64,000 bases of DNA from Desulfosarcina sp. OttesenSCG-928-A07 (GTDB taxonomy: Bacteria; Desulfobacterota; Desulfobacteria; Desulfobacterales; Desulfosarcinaceae). The notes under the pieces were generated by a model. It made no database searches and was not told the origin of the DNA. It saw nothing but the letters and a program-made list of their open reading frames with translations. Positions 40,635 to 49,257 of the stretch are shown here, in pieces. A program made the translations under genes and the position numbers. The DNA lies in the NCBI GenBank assembly GCA_030267325.1, contig JAJDJS010000002.1:1-64000 (forward strand), written 5' to 3'. Position 1 is the first letter of the stretch; every line of letters starts with the position of its first letter.

Positions 40635-43600
40635 ATGCCAAGCCTCACTCGCATTCCAAAAAATCTGAAAAGAATACTTCTATGGGGCGTTCTTCCGTGT
40701 ACGGGGGTTCTCATCCTCGCCATTTCAGTTGGGATGCTGTGGATCAATTCGAACAGCGGCAAAAACTGGATCCAGGCCCAGGTCAATGCCGCGATTCCGG
40801 GAACCCTTGCCATCGGCCGCCATCACCTGTCGCTGTTTTCCCCGGCCCTGTCGCTGGAAGAGGTAACCCTCCGGGATACCGAGGGAAAAGCCCTTGCCGG
40901 ATTTTTACGCTTTTCCATCCGCATTGCCGTTCTTCCGCTGCTCAAAAAAGAAGTCCGGGTCATGGATCTCACCCTGACAGATCCCTGGGCCGATCTGGTC
41001 ATGGACGATGAGGGCCTGACCTTGGTTGGTGCCCTGGTTGCGCCTTCTGACGATAAAACGCCTGAAGAACCGGATGACGGCGAATTTTCCCTGCCGGTCA
41101 ATATCAATTGCCAAAAACTTTACATCGGTAAAGGCCGCATCACCTTTGATATACCGGCGGACGATCTTCATGCTTCTGTAAATGGATTGACCATCACGGC
41201 GGACGGCAATTTTGCAGCCAGAAAAGGCCACCTGGAGATTGACGTGGACCAGGTGGACTTTAAACAGGCGGACATGGCGCCGCATCCGATTCATATCCGG
41301 CTGAAGACCCAAATGGACGGAAAGACATTTTCGGTTTCAAACTGTTCCATCACCACAGGCCAAACCGCCCTCACGCTGACGGCCTCTGCTGATGATGTGG
41401 AAACCGGCGATCCGGACCTTTCCGGCCAGCTGACCCTTGAGAGCGATCTTGCCGAACTGGCCGCTGTCCTGGGGCTTGGCAGCGATTACACCGGCATTTT
41501 GAAGGCGGCCTTTTCCATAAAAGGCAGAGCGAGCAATCCCAATGCGGATTTTACCGCTTCCATGGCCCAGGGCCGGGTTTCCGGCTGGACCATGGACCAG
41601 GCAGACCTTGACATCCATCTCAAAGACCGGCAGATCACCCTGGGTCCGGTGGTCTGGAAGCTGGCCGGCGGCACCATCCGCCTGGACGGCACCGCAGACC
41701 TGCGGGATGCTTTCCCCGCCGGATTTCTCTCCGCCGACAGGTATCTGGATAAAGCTGTCTATGCCCTGGCCCTTAATCCGGTGATTCCCCGCATCAAGCC
41801 CTGGCTGGCGCCGGTGATCTCCATTACCGGCGGCCTGGAAGGCCATCTGTCCTTTTTCGGAAAAGGCATTGACCCCCAGACAGCGGATGCCCGGCTTTCC
41901 CTTGAAGTCAAAGGAAAAGAAATTCTCGCGCCGGGCATGACCCATCCGCTTCAGAACATGAATCTTTTTTTAAACGCCCAACTGACAGACGGAAGTCTGA
42001 CCCTTTCCCGGCTGGAGGGCGCCACAGACGATCTTTCTTTTGACGGAAAAGGCCATTTTCAGATGCCAGATCCTGAAAAACCCGATCAATCCCTGGGCGC
42101 TGCGTTTTCCCTGCATACCGAGGATATTTCCCGCACCCTGGCCATGCTGGGTCTTCCCGAAGCCAAGGGCGCCGCCCATATCACCCTTGATGCAGACGGC
42201 AGCCTGAGTCATCCCACCGCATCTGTCACCGTGAAAACCCAAAATCTTTCCGCAGATGCATACACTGTGGGCGATCTGACCCTTGTGGCCCGCATGGGGT
42301 CCGACGGCATCGTCCACCTGGAGCGCCTGGGGCTTGTCAACAAAGACGCAAAAATTGAGGGCAGCGGCCGGTTTCGCCTGCGCATGGATCACGGTGATCT
42401 GGATCCGGATTTTGATACCCTGCTGGATCTTGCCCTTTCCCGCGTCAGCTTGTCTGCCTTCATGAAAACCCCGCCGGTGGACGGGCGCTTTGACAGCAAG
42501 CTGCATGTCAGCGGTCCCCTGACAGACCTTGCCGGACAGCTTACCCTTTTCGGAAGCGGCATTCAAAAAGACACCTTTGCCATCGGTGATCTGACCGCCC
42601 GTCTTCGGCTGAAAAAAGGCGCCCTCCATGTGGATCAATTTCTTTTGAAAAACGGCGCCTCCACCGTGACCCTGGCCGGAACATCCCAGGTGTTAGTTCC
42701 CGGCACCATTGAACCGACCAAAGATCCCACCTTTGATCTCGCCGCCAAAACGAATCAATTTGATCCTGCTGCGTTCACGCCCATGGTGAAAGGTCTGCTC
42801 AGCCTCGACGCCGCCCTTTCCGGAAGCGTGTCCGATCCGCTGGGAAAGGTGGCGCTTACGGGAACCGGCCTTGATGTGGCAGGCCAGCCCTTGTCGGCAG
42901 TCAATCTGGATGCCCGTTTTAAGGACAAAAAAATCTGGCTGGACACCCTTACGATTTCAGTCACCGATGATGAGGCTGTTTCCGCCAGCGGGTGGATGGA
43001 ACTGGACAAGCGGTTTTCCCTTCAGCTCGCAACCCCCGGCATTGATCTTTCCCATATAGCGCCCCTTCAGGCCCAGGTTGCCGCAAAGGGCCTGTTAAAA
43101 ATGGACCTCCGCGCCCAGGGGACCCTTGCCGCGCCGTCAGCTGACGGGAATCTCCTCCTTTCCGGCATCCGGTTCAATGATGTGGAGATGAAGGATATCC
43201 GGCTGGATTTGTCTCTCCATGACCAGGTGGCCCGCATCACCGGGGATCTCAATTTTCTGCTGGATGCCCGGTACCACCTTGATAAAGGCGATTTTGATGC
43301 ATCCCTTCAATTTGACCGGACCGACACCGCGCCCTGGTTTCAGATTCTCGGAAGACCTGAAATTAACGGCACCTTCAGCGGCCAGATCAATGCCAGCGGA
43401 AATGCCAATCACCCGGCAGATGCATCAGCTAAGGTGGATATCCGGGATCTGGCGCTTTTTTTTATGAAACAGCCCCTTGTCAGCGCAGATCGAATCGCGC
43501 TCGGGCTTTCAGACAAAACCCTGTCCATCCCGGAAATGAACCTTTCCCTGCTCTCCGCCGGGCATCTGCGGCTGTCGGGAGACGCCCGGATCAGCAAGGA

Positions 43601-44900
43601 AAACCCGGCCGACAGCAACATCAACGCATCTATTGATGCCAGGCTGCCTGTTTCCGCCGCCAGCCTGTTCAGCACGGAGTTGACCGGTGCCCGGGGCGCG
43701 CTGGTTCTGGAAGGCCGTGTGGCCGGAAAGATCAGCCAGCCGAGTGTTTCCGCCAAACTGGATCTGGACCAGATTTCCATGACGCTTCCGGTGCTGGGAC
43801 AAAAGCTTCACAATCTGACCGGAAGCATTAACGCTACGGATTCGGCCATTTTGGTGGATGCGGTCAAAGGCCGGCTGGATTCCGGTTCCTTTAAAATGGG
43901 CGGAAAAGTTGCCCATAACAACTTTGCCCCCACGGACATCAACCTGACCCTTGACGCCAGCGCCCTTCCCATTGAAGTGCCGGATACCTTAAGTGCCCTT
44001 GTCAACACCTCGATCCGAGTAAGGGGGAAAAACGGCGCAGCCACGGTTCGGGGAGATGTGGTGCTGTTGGAGGGCAGCTTCTACAGGGACATCAAACTCA
44101 ACTTGCTGAAAATGGCCACCACCCGCCAGCGTGCCGTATCACCGGCATCTGCGCCGGCCAGTCTTCCGTATTTTGACACAGTGACGTTAAATATTGGCGT
44201 GAGCCACCGCCAGCCGTTTTTGGTGGAAAACAACCTGGCCAGCATGGAGATCAACCCGGATCTCAAAATCGGCGGCACCCTTGCCGCGCCTGTTGTCAGC
44301 GGCAGAGCCCAGATCAGCAATGGAACGGTCTATTTTCAGAAAAAACCCTTTGCCATCAAAAAAGGCATCATCGACTTTGTGAATCCCTACAAAACCGTTC
44401 CGGAGATCAACATTGAAAGCACCGCCGTCATCCGAGAGCGGACCATTACCCTGACCCTTGAAGGACCGCCGGACAACTTCAAACTCAAACTGGCTTCTGT
44501 TCCCGAAGAAACGGATTCGGATATTCTGTCCCTGATCCTGTTTGGCCGCATCGCCAGAGAACTGACATCGGGCGGCGGCAGCCAGCAGAGCACCGCCCAG
44601 ATGATGGCGGAGATGATTGCCGACACCTTTGGGGACGACATCAAAGAACGCACCGGCATTGACATCCTTCAGGTGAATGCGAGCGGAAACAGTGGCGATG
44701 AAACCGACATGACGGTGACCGTGGGAAAACATCTTTCCCGCCGGATGACGGTGAAATATGCCGTGGAATCCAAAAACGGTGATGTGACCCAAAGAGCCAT
44801 TGCCGAGTATAAGCTCCTGGAAAACTTTCTGCTCAGCGGTTTTCAGGACACCGAGGGTGTTTACGGCACCGAGCTCGTGTTCCGGGTTGAATTCAGATGA
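40635..44900 (+). CDS. tamB: TamB/AsmA-like translocation and assembly protein
   Basis: A 1421-residue inner-membrane-anchored periplasmic protein. One N-terminal helix (ILLWGVLPCTGVLILAISVGML) precedes a very long repetitive beta-rich region, typical of TamB lipid-transport or translocation bridges, and the C-terminal TamB domain (DUF490) with ISNGTVYFQKKPFAIKKGIIDFVNP, DILSLILFGRIARELT and the final YGTELVFRVEFR. It links to the outer-membrane Omp85 partner, encoded 4.3 kb downstream instead of adjacent. The start at 40635 sets a standard N-terminus but lacks an obvious RBS; the longer frame back to 40434 overlaps the XRE remains. Confidence 0.92.
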   Translation: MPSLTRIPKNLKRILLWGVLPCTGVLILAISVGMLWINSNSGKNWIQAQVNAAIPGTLAIGRHHLSLFSPALSLEEVTLRDTEGKALAGFLRFSIRIAVLPLLKKEVRVMDLTLTDPWADLVMDDEGLTLVGALVAPSDDKTPEEPDDGEFSLPVNINCQKLYIGKGRITFDIPADDLHASVNGLTITADGNFAARKGHLEIDVDQVDFKQADMAPHPIHIRLKTQMDGKTFSVSNCSITTGQTALTLTASADDVETGDPDLSGQLTLESDLAELAAVLGLGSDYTGILKAAFSIKGRASNPNADFTASMAQGRVSGWTMDQADLDIHLKDRQITLGPVVWKLAGGTIRLDGTADLRDAFPAGFLSADRYLDKAVYALALNPVIPRIKPWLAPVISITGGLEGHLSFFGKGIDPQTADARLSLEVKGKEILAPGMTHPLQNMNLFLNAQLTDGSLTLSRLEGATDDLSFDGKGHFQMPDPEKPDQSLGAAFSLHTEDISRTLAMLGLPEAKGAAHITLDADGSLSHPTASVTVKTQNLSADAYTVGDLTLVARMGSDGIVHLERLGLVNKDAKIEGSGRFRLRMDHGDLDPDFDTLLDLALSRVSLSAFMKTPPVDGRFDSKLHVSGPLTDLAGQLTLFGSGIQKDTFAIGDLTARLRLKKGALHVDQFLLKNGASTVTLAGTSQVLVPGTIEPTKDPTFDLAAKTNQFDPAAFTPMVKGLLSLDAALSGSVSDPLGKVALTGTGLDVAGQPLSAVNLDARFKDKKIWLDTLTISVTDDEAVSASGWMELDKRFSLQLATPGIDLSHIAPLQAQVAAKGLLKMDLRAQGTLAAPSADGNLLLSGIRFNDVEMKDIRLDLSLHDQVARITGDLNFLLDARYHLDKGDFDASLQFDRTDTAPWFQILGRPEINGTFSGQINASGNANHPADASAKVDIRDLALFFMKQPLVSADRIALGLSDKTLSIPEMNLSLLSAGHLRLSGDARISKENPADSNINASIDARLPVSAASLFSTELTGARGALVLEGRVAGKISQPSVSAKLDLDQISMTLPVLGQKLHNLTGSINATDSAILVDAVKGRLDSGSFKMGGKVAHNNFAPTDINLTLDASALPIEVPDTLSALVNTSIRVRGKNGAATVRGDVVLLEGSFYRDIKLNLLKMATTRQRAVSPASAPASLPYFDTVTLNIGVSHRQPFLVENNLASMEINPDLKIGGTLAAPVVSGRAQISNGTVYFQKKPFAIKKGIIDFVNPYKTVPEINIESTAVIRERTITLTLEGPPDNFKLKLASVPEETDSDILSLILFGRIARELTSGGGSQQSTAQMMAEMIADTFGDDIKERTGIDILQVNASGNSGDETDMTVTVGKHLSRRMTVKYAVESKNGDVTQRAIAEYKLLENFLLSGFQDTEGVYGTELVFRVEFR

Positions 44901-44921
44901 AGCGTATCCCGCCATCAATAA
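44899..44921 (+). repeat. Left 23-bp direct repeat flanking the DUF1016 pair
   Basis: GAAGCGTATCCCGCCATCAATAA matches 21 of 23 bases at 47468-47490. It begins within the tamB stop codon. The two copies bracket the DUF1016 genes. Confidence 0.7.
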
Positions 44922-44942
44922 ACGGAGAAAAAGAGGCAGCAC

Positions 44943-46058
44943 ATGAAAGATGAGCCCACATTTTCCGGTTTGATTCAAAGCATCCAAGCGGCTCACCGCG
45001 AGATGGCGGCCCAGGCCGGAAAAGCCGTCAACATCAGTCTGACCTTGCGCAACTGGCTCATTGGCCACCACATCGCCGAATATGAGATGAACGGAAAAGA
45101 CCGGGCGGAATATGGTGAAAATTTACTCCATCGAATTTCAACAGAACTGTTGAAGGCCAAGGTTACCTCCTGCGGAAAACGTCAATTGTATGGATATTTC
45201 CGGTTTTATCAAACCTACCCTCAAATTGTGGAAACACTGTCCCCACAATTCAAATCTGAAACTTTTCAAGAGGTTATAGATTCGAGAGATGTCTCCCGAA
45301 AAGTGCGGTCAGTGACCGCACTTTTCGAAATCAATCCCCAGTGGCTTGTTTCCTCCTTGTCATATACTCATTTTGAACAATTAGTCGCCATTAATGATTC
45401 CACCAAACGGGCTTTTTACGAAACCGAATGCGTCCGGGGCAACTGGTCGGTACGGGAACTCAAACGACAAATCGGCAGTCTTTATTATGAACGTTCAGGG
45501 CTTTCGCTGGACAAGAAAAAATTATCCGCGTTGACGCAGCAAAACGTGGAATCCCAGCCAGATTTTAACATCCGCGATCCCTATGTTTTTGAGTTTCTCG
45601 GTCTGAAACCCGCCGAGGTCATGAGCGAATCACACCTTGAACAGCAGCTTGCCGAAAAATTGCAAGGGTTCCTGCTTGAACTGGGGCACGGCTTCTGCTT
45701 TGAGGCACGCCAGAAACGAATCCTTATCGGAAACGAGCACTTTTTTGTCGATCTGGTCTTTTATCACCGCATCCTCAAATGCCATGTGCTGGTGGAATTG
45801 AAACTGGAGCAATTCAGCCATGAAAATCTGGGTCAGCTCAATACATACGTCAGTTGGTACCGAAAAAACATGATGACCCAGGGCGATAATCCGCCTGTCG
45901 GTATTCTGCTCTGCACCGACAAAAACCAATCCCTTGTGGAATATGCGTTGGCCGGGATGGACAACCACTTGTTTGTCTCCAAATACCTGCTGGAACTTCC
46001 CACAAAGGAAGAGATGCAACGCTTTATTGATGCACACGTGCGAGAGCAAAAAACATGA
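44943..46058 (+). CDS. DUF1016 (YhcG-type) PD-(D/E)XK nuclease-fold protein, first copy
   Basis: A 371-residue protein. The N-terminal helical DUF1016 part has NISLTLRNWLIGHHIAEYE, RQLYGYFRFYQTYPQI and WLVSSLSYTHFEQLV. The C-terminal nuclease-like domain shows FFVDLVFYHRILKCHVLVELK with candidate catalytic Asp, Glu and Lys, then VGILLCTDKNQSLVEYAL. DUF1016 proteins are often near restriction systems and are predicted DNases; the exact role is unknown. It begins 42 bases after tamB and is followed by a paralogue. Confidence 0.85.
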   Translation: MKDEPTFSGLIQSIQAAHREMAAQAGKAVNISLTLRNWLIGHHIAEYEMNGKDRAEYGENLLHRISTELLKAKVTSCGKRQLYGYFRFYQTYPQIVETLSPQFKSETFQEVIDSRDVSRKVRSVTALFEINPQWLVSSLSYTHFEQLVAINDSTKRAFYETECVRGNWSVRELKRQIGSLYYERSGLSLDKKKLSALTQQNVESQPDFNIRDPYVFEFLGLKPAEVMSESHLEQQLAEKLQGFLLELGHGFCFEARQKRILIGNEHFFVDLVFYHRILKCHVLVELKLEQFSHENLGQLNTYVSWYRKNMMTQGDNPPVGILLCTDKNQSLVEYALAGMDNHLFVSKYLLELPTKEEMQRFIDAHVREQKT

Positions 46059-46146
46059 ACCCTGGTTTGAAAACCGGAAAAATCCCATCGTTTTGGTAGG
46101 ATGCGAAAAGCTGTGGCAATCCGGGAAACCAAAGGGGAGGGATATC

Positions 46147-47205
46147 ATGGCGCAACAAAAGGATCCGGCAGTGCTTCCTGAATCGAATTCAAAAATATAC
46201 GAAGGTATTCGCACATCCCTTACCGAGGCGCGGAAAAAAGCGTTCAGCGCCATCAACTCCGCAATGGTGGCTGCCTATTGGGAAATCGGCCGACAAATTA
46301 ACGAGGCTGTTGGGGACCGCGCAGACTATGGAAAAAAGCTGCTTGCATATTTATCCGGACGGCTTGCTGCGGAATTCGGCAAAGGTTTTACAGTCGCGAA
46401 TTTGCGCAATATGCGCCAGTTTTATCAGACATTTCCAATTCGCTACGCACTGCGTAGCGAATTGACATGGACGCATTACCGGATGCTGATGCGCATAACA
46501 GACCTGAATCGCCGTGAGTTTTATTTGTCTGAAAGTGCTGGCTCCGGCTGGACATCGCGCCAGTTGGAACGGCAAATCAACTCGTTTTATTATGAGCGGC
46601 TGCTTGCCACACAAAAGGAACATCGCCCTGAAATCGAAAGCGAAATTTTCAGGCTTGAGCCCAAAAAAGAAGCGGAGTACATCCTCAAAGATCCGTATAT
46701 TCTTGAATTTCTCGATTTGCAGGAAAATGCGAAATACAACGAAAGTGAGTTGGAGCAGGGGTTGATAGACAAATTGCAGGCATTCCTGCTTGAGTTGGGA
46801 AAGGGTTTCTCGTTTGTCGCGCGCCAAAAACGGATCACAACCGTTGGAGGTGAGCACTATTACATTGATCTTGTTTTCTACAATTATATTCTGAAATGCT
46901 TTGTTGTCATTGATCTCAAGGCCGGCAAACTGAGTTATCAGGATATCGGGCAGATTGATTTTTATGTGCGTCTGTTCAACGACAAGGTAAAACAGGAAAA
47001 TGACAACCCGACCATCGGCATCATCCTTTGCACGGACAAAGATGAGAGCATTGTCAAATACTCCGTGCTTGCCGACAATGAAAACCTGTTTGCATCAAAA
47101 TACAGACTTTATCTGCCGACGGAAGAGGAATTGAGAGCGGAACTGCAAAGAGAACGCGAGTTCCTTGAATGGCAGATCGCTGAAAATAATGGTGCCGGCC
47201 AATGA
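46147..47205 (+). CDS. DUF1016 (YhcG-type) PD-(D/E)XK nuclease-fold protein, second copy
   Basis: A 352-residue paralogue of the preceding protein, clearly diverged: AMVAAYWEIGRQINEAV and NLRNMRQFYQTFPI in the N-terminal region, and YYIDLVFYNYILKCFVVIDLK as the nuclease core (Asp and Asp-Leu-Lys). It ends in an extra charged helix (EEELRAELQREREFLEWQIAENN). AGGGATATC precedes the ATG at 46147. Two adjacent, non-identical members suggest separate acquisition or an old duplication; they may form a complex. Confidence 0.85.
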   Translation: MAQQKDPAVLPESNSKIYEGIRTSLTEARKKAFSAINSAMVAAYWEIGRQINEAVGDRADYGKKLLAYLSGRLAAEFGKGFTVANLRNMRQFYQTFPIRYALRSELTWTHYRMLMRITDLNRREFYLSESAGSGWTSRQLERQINSFYYERLLATQKEHRPEIESEIFRLEPKKEAEYILKDPYILEFLDLQENAKYNESELEQGLIDKLQAFLLELGKGFSFVARQKRITTVGGEHYYIDLVFYNYILKCFVVIDLKAGKLSYQDIGQIDFYVRLFNDKVKQENDNPTIGIILCTDKDESIVKYSVLADNENLFASKYRLYLPTEEELRAELQREREFLEWQIAENNGAGQ

Positions 47206-47336
47206 AACCGCAGAACCGTTTGTCCGGCTTGGAAAAAGATCAAACACAGGCTTGAACGGGTCGAGGATTTCTGCCTTTTTGGTGGGATGCGCGAAGCCGG
47301 ACCGGAGAGATTTGGAAGGTTTTGTTTTTATTTCGG

Positions 47337-47400
47337 CTTCGCTCCACCCACCCTACGATTTCTAATGAATTCACAAAGATGTAGGGTGGGTGAAGCTTCG
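47337..47400. repeat. Long inverted repeat (GTAGGGTGGGTGAAGC type)
   Basis: CTTCGCTCCACCCACCCTAC (47337-47356) pairs at 17 of 20 positions with GTAGGGTGGGTGAAGCTTCG (47381-47400), loop 24. Related fragments (GGTGGGATGCGCGAAGC at 47281, GGTAGGATGCGAAAAGC at 46095) lie nearby. It is a dispersed intergenic palindrome in the accessory island. Confidence 0.7.
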
Positions 47401-47467
47401 TCATGAAAAGGGTTCGGACGAAAAAAGAGGTTGCGAAATCCTGGGGCTTTCCTATGAAAACCGTCAC

Positions 47468-47490
47468 GAAGCGTATCCCACCACCAATAA
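47468..47490 (+). repeat. Right 23-bp direct repeat flanking the DUF1016 pair
   Basis: GAAGCGTATCCCACCACCAATAA, 21 of 23 identical to 44899-44921, in the same orientation. Confidence 0.7.
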
Positions 47491-47551
47491 TAAGGATGAA
47501 GCCTCGCCCCTGTTTCCCCTCAATTTTATCAAGATCATCAGGAAAAATCCC

Positions 47552-47601
47552 ATGAATACCGATTTCATCAAACTGGTCCACAAAATCAAATCAACCCATG
47601 G
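47552..47601 (+). repeat. Duplicated 5' coding segment, SUMF1 copy
   Basis: The first 50 bases of the SUMF1 gene match 43 of 50 with the first 50 bases of the Omp85 gene at 49208-49257. The encoded start MNTDFIKLVHKIK is identical. Most differences are at third codon positions. Confidence 0.8.
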
Positions 47602-48667
47602 GCCGACAATCCTGACCGACGCCCGCAAGCTTCGGTCGTTTCTGGCGGATTATGCTGCCGGAAAGTATCCGGGCGAGCGCCGGGTTTTTATGCTGGCGTT
47701 GGAAGAAGGCATCGTTTTCCGGCTGCAGAAAGAGCGGGATGTTTCCGATGCGTTTCTGCGGTTTCAGGCCTCACACTTTGCCTCAACCTATTTTGTGGCG
47801 GAAGATGCCGCCCAATTTGTCATCTGGGGCTGGGCGGAAGTATTGGGGATGCAGATTGGGGGAAAATCGGTCCTGTTGAAAAATGCCTCTGGTTCGGGCA
47901 CCACTTCCAGCGCACAGGCAGGTCAAAGTCAGGCGAGCCCGGTCGCACACTCGCCCCATACGTCTTTTTTTGCCGGAAAAACTCACACCAACGCCATTGG
48001 TATGGAGTTCGTTTTGATTCCGGCGGGGACATCTGTCAGGCTGGCCGGTCAAGAGATTTTTGGCAAGGATGAAGTTTATCAGGTAACGATCACAAAGCCT
48101 TTTTATCTGGGCAAATATGCGGTAACCCAGGAGCAGTGGTATGCCGTGATGGGCGAGAATCCCAGCAAGTTCAAAGGGCGGACGCATCCTGTGGAGCAGG
48201 TATCCTGGAATGACACACAGGACTTCATCAAAAAGCTGAACCAGAAGGAAAGCAGCAATCAGTACCGTCTTCCCACAGAGGCGGAGTGGGAGCATGCGGC
48301 CCGGGCGGGCAGCCAAACCGCTTATTGTTTTGGTGATGATGAAAGTCAATTGAAGGATTATGCGTGGTATCGCGCTAACAGTGAGGAACAAGCTCATCCC
48401 GTTGGCCAGAAGAAACCCAACGCTTGGGGTCTGTATGACATGCACGGCAATGTATGGGAGTGGTGCCAGGATTGGTATGAAGTTTTCCCCCTTCAGGATG
48501 TAATCGATCCCCAAGGTCCTGACTCGGGCGCGCGCCGGGTGTCTCGGGGCGGGGGTTGGGGCTACTCCGCGAGGAACTGCCGGTCAGCGCACCGGAGGAA
48601 CTACGACTCGCCGGGCTTCCGGTTCAACGACCTGGGTTTCCGGCTTGCTTTTTCCCCAGGGCGTTAG
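47552..48667 (+). CDS. SUMF1/FGE-domain protein with retroelement-like variable C-terminus
   Basis: A 371-residue protein. An N-terminal helical module of about 100 residues (MNTDFIKLVHKIK, then ILTDARKLRSFLADYAAG) is followed by an Ala/Ser linker and a formylglycine-generating-enzyme/C-type-lectin fold: FVLIPAGTS, FYLGKYAVTQEQWYAVMG, VSWNDTQDFIKKLN, YRLPTEAEWEHAARAG, WGLYDMHGNVWEWCQDWY and finally RVSRGGGWGYSARNCRSA...LGFRLA. The last part has the layout of diversity-generating retroelement target proteins. The ATG at 47552 is preferred over an upstream in-frame start. The ligand is unknown; it may be a surface or recognition protein, though no signal peptide is seen. Confidence 0.85.
   Translation: MNTDFIKLVHKIKSTHGPTILTDARKLRSFLADYAAGKYPGERRVFMLALEEGIVFRLQKERDVSDAFLRFQASHFASTYFVAEDAAQFVIWGWAEVLGMQIGGKSVLLKNASGSGTTSSAQAGQSQASPVAHSPHTSFFAGKTHTNAIGMEFVLIPAGTSVRLAGQEIFGKDEVYQVTITKPFYLGKYAVTQEQWYAVMGENPSKFKGRTHPVEQVSWNDTQDFIKKLNQKESSNQYRLPTEAEWEHAARAGSQTAYCFGDDESQLKDYAWYRANSEEQAHPVGQKKPNAWGLYDMHGNVWEWCQDWYEVFPLQDVIDPQGPDSGARRVSRGGGWGYSARNCRSAHRRNYDSPGFRFNDLGFRLAFSPGR
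48557..48640 (+). other. Candidate DGR variable region in the SUMF1 gene
   Basis: The codons at the sites where FGE-type retroelement targets usually show Asn are all NNC here: GGC TAC TCC, AAC, CAC, AAC TAC GAC, GGC TTC, and TTC AAC GAC. They lie between fixed codons (TGG, GCG AGG, TGC CGG TCA GCG, CTG GGT TTC CGG). That is what adenine-specific mutagenesis of AAC template codons would give. No template repeat or reverse transcriptase was found in the window. Confidence 0.5.
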
Positions 48668-48681
48668 CTCGGGCAAGCTGC

Positions 48682-48716
48682 CGCTGCGCTGGACGGACGC
48701 CTGCACGGGCGCAGCG
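48682..48716. repeat. 8-bp inverted repeat downstream of the SUMF1 gene
   Basis: CGCTGCGC (48682-48689) and GCGCAGCG (48709-48716), 19-base loop, 15 bases after the stop. It could be a terminator or the hairpin often seen beyond retroelement variable regions, though the loop is long for that. Confidence 0.4.
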
Positions 48717-48864
48717 AAATGGAGCGGAGCGACCGCCATGGAGCCAGCCACAGGCGGAAGCCGGGCAGCGGCCGATTTTTTTCAAAGTCGTGGTGGATGG
48801 CGGAAGCGGTTTCCAATTTATTAACAATTGTGGCAGGTTTACGAGACATTCCCAATTCGCTGGA

Positions 48865-48972
48865 GAGGAATGTTTTTTGACCACAGACAAAAAAATACTC
48901 AATAAGCCCATCACAGGGATAGAGGTTATAAACCCCATTGATTTTGTAAGGAGATATTCCAATGCGCAGTGA
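48865..48972 (+). pseudogene. C-terminal remnant of a PIN-domain toxin
   Basis: The frame encodes ECFLTTDKKILNKPITGIEVINPIDFVRRYSNAQ, written here as pieces ECFLTTDKKIL and GIEVINPIDFV. This is the usual C-terminal end of PIN-domain ribonucleases, with the last acidic residue in LTTDK. No N-terminal PIN part is found upstream in any frame. The stop overlaps the next gene's ATG region, as in intact toxin-antitoxin operons. Confidence 0.5.
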
Positions 48973-49165
48973 CGCCGTACTCAAAGACGAAGGGATGCGC
49001 ATTCTTTCCGAACAGCTTGGGCTTGTGGAAGCCGAGCGATTTATCACGCTGATGCGTCGTGAGCCCTTCGATTATACACAGTGGCGGCAGGGACTTTACA
49101 AGGATGTGCCGCTGAATACGTTCCTGCGTGATGCGCAGGCGTACAGAGATCGAACGGCGAAATAA
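48962..49165 (+). CDS. Small protein, possible partner of the lost PIN toxin
   Basis: A 67-residue protein (RSDAVLKDEGMRILSEQLG, EAERFITLMRREPFDYTQWRQGLY) of a small family seen with PIN-domain genes; I cannot name a domain with certainty. AAGGAG lies 12 bases before the ATG at 48962. The start overlaps the PIN remnant's stop by 11 bases. It may be an orphan antitoxin or accessory protein. Confidence 0.6.
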   Translation: MRSDAVLKDEGMRILSEQLGLVEAERFITLMRREPFDYTQWRQGLYKDVPLNTFLRDAQAYRDRTAK

Positions 49166-49207
49166 TGGCAAGCGATTGATGAGCCGTCAGGACTCACAGA
49201 AAGCCCC

Positions 49208-49257
49208 ATGAACACCGATTTTATCAAACTGGTCCACAAGATCAAGACACCCCACGG
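49208..49257 (+). repeat. Duplicated 5' coding segment, Omp85 copy
   Basis: Copy of the SUMF1 5' segment (47552-47601), 43 of 50 bases identical, giving the tamA-like protein the same MNTDFIKLVHKIK start in front of its signal peptide. Similarity also covers a few bases before the ATG. Confidence 0.8.

Noticed and set aside
48624..49047. Minus-strand ORFs after the SUMF1 gene as a possible Avd or RT fragment
   Set aside because: No reverse transcriptase motif (for example YxDD) or Avd-like helical protein; composition fits a shadow frame.
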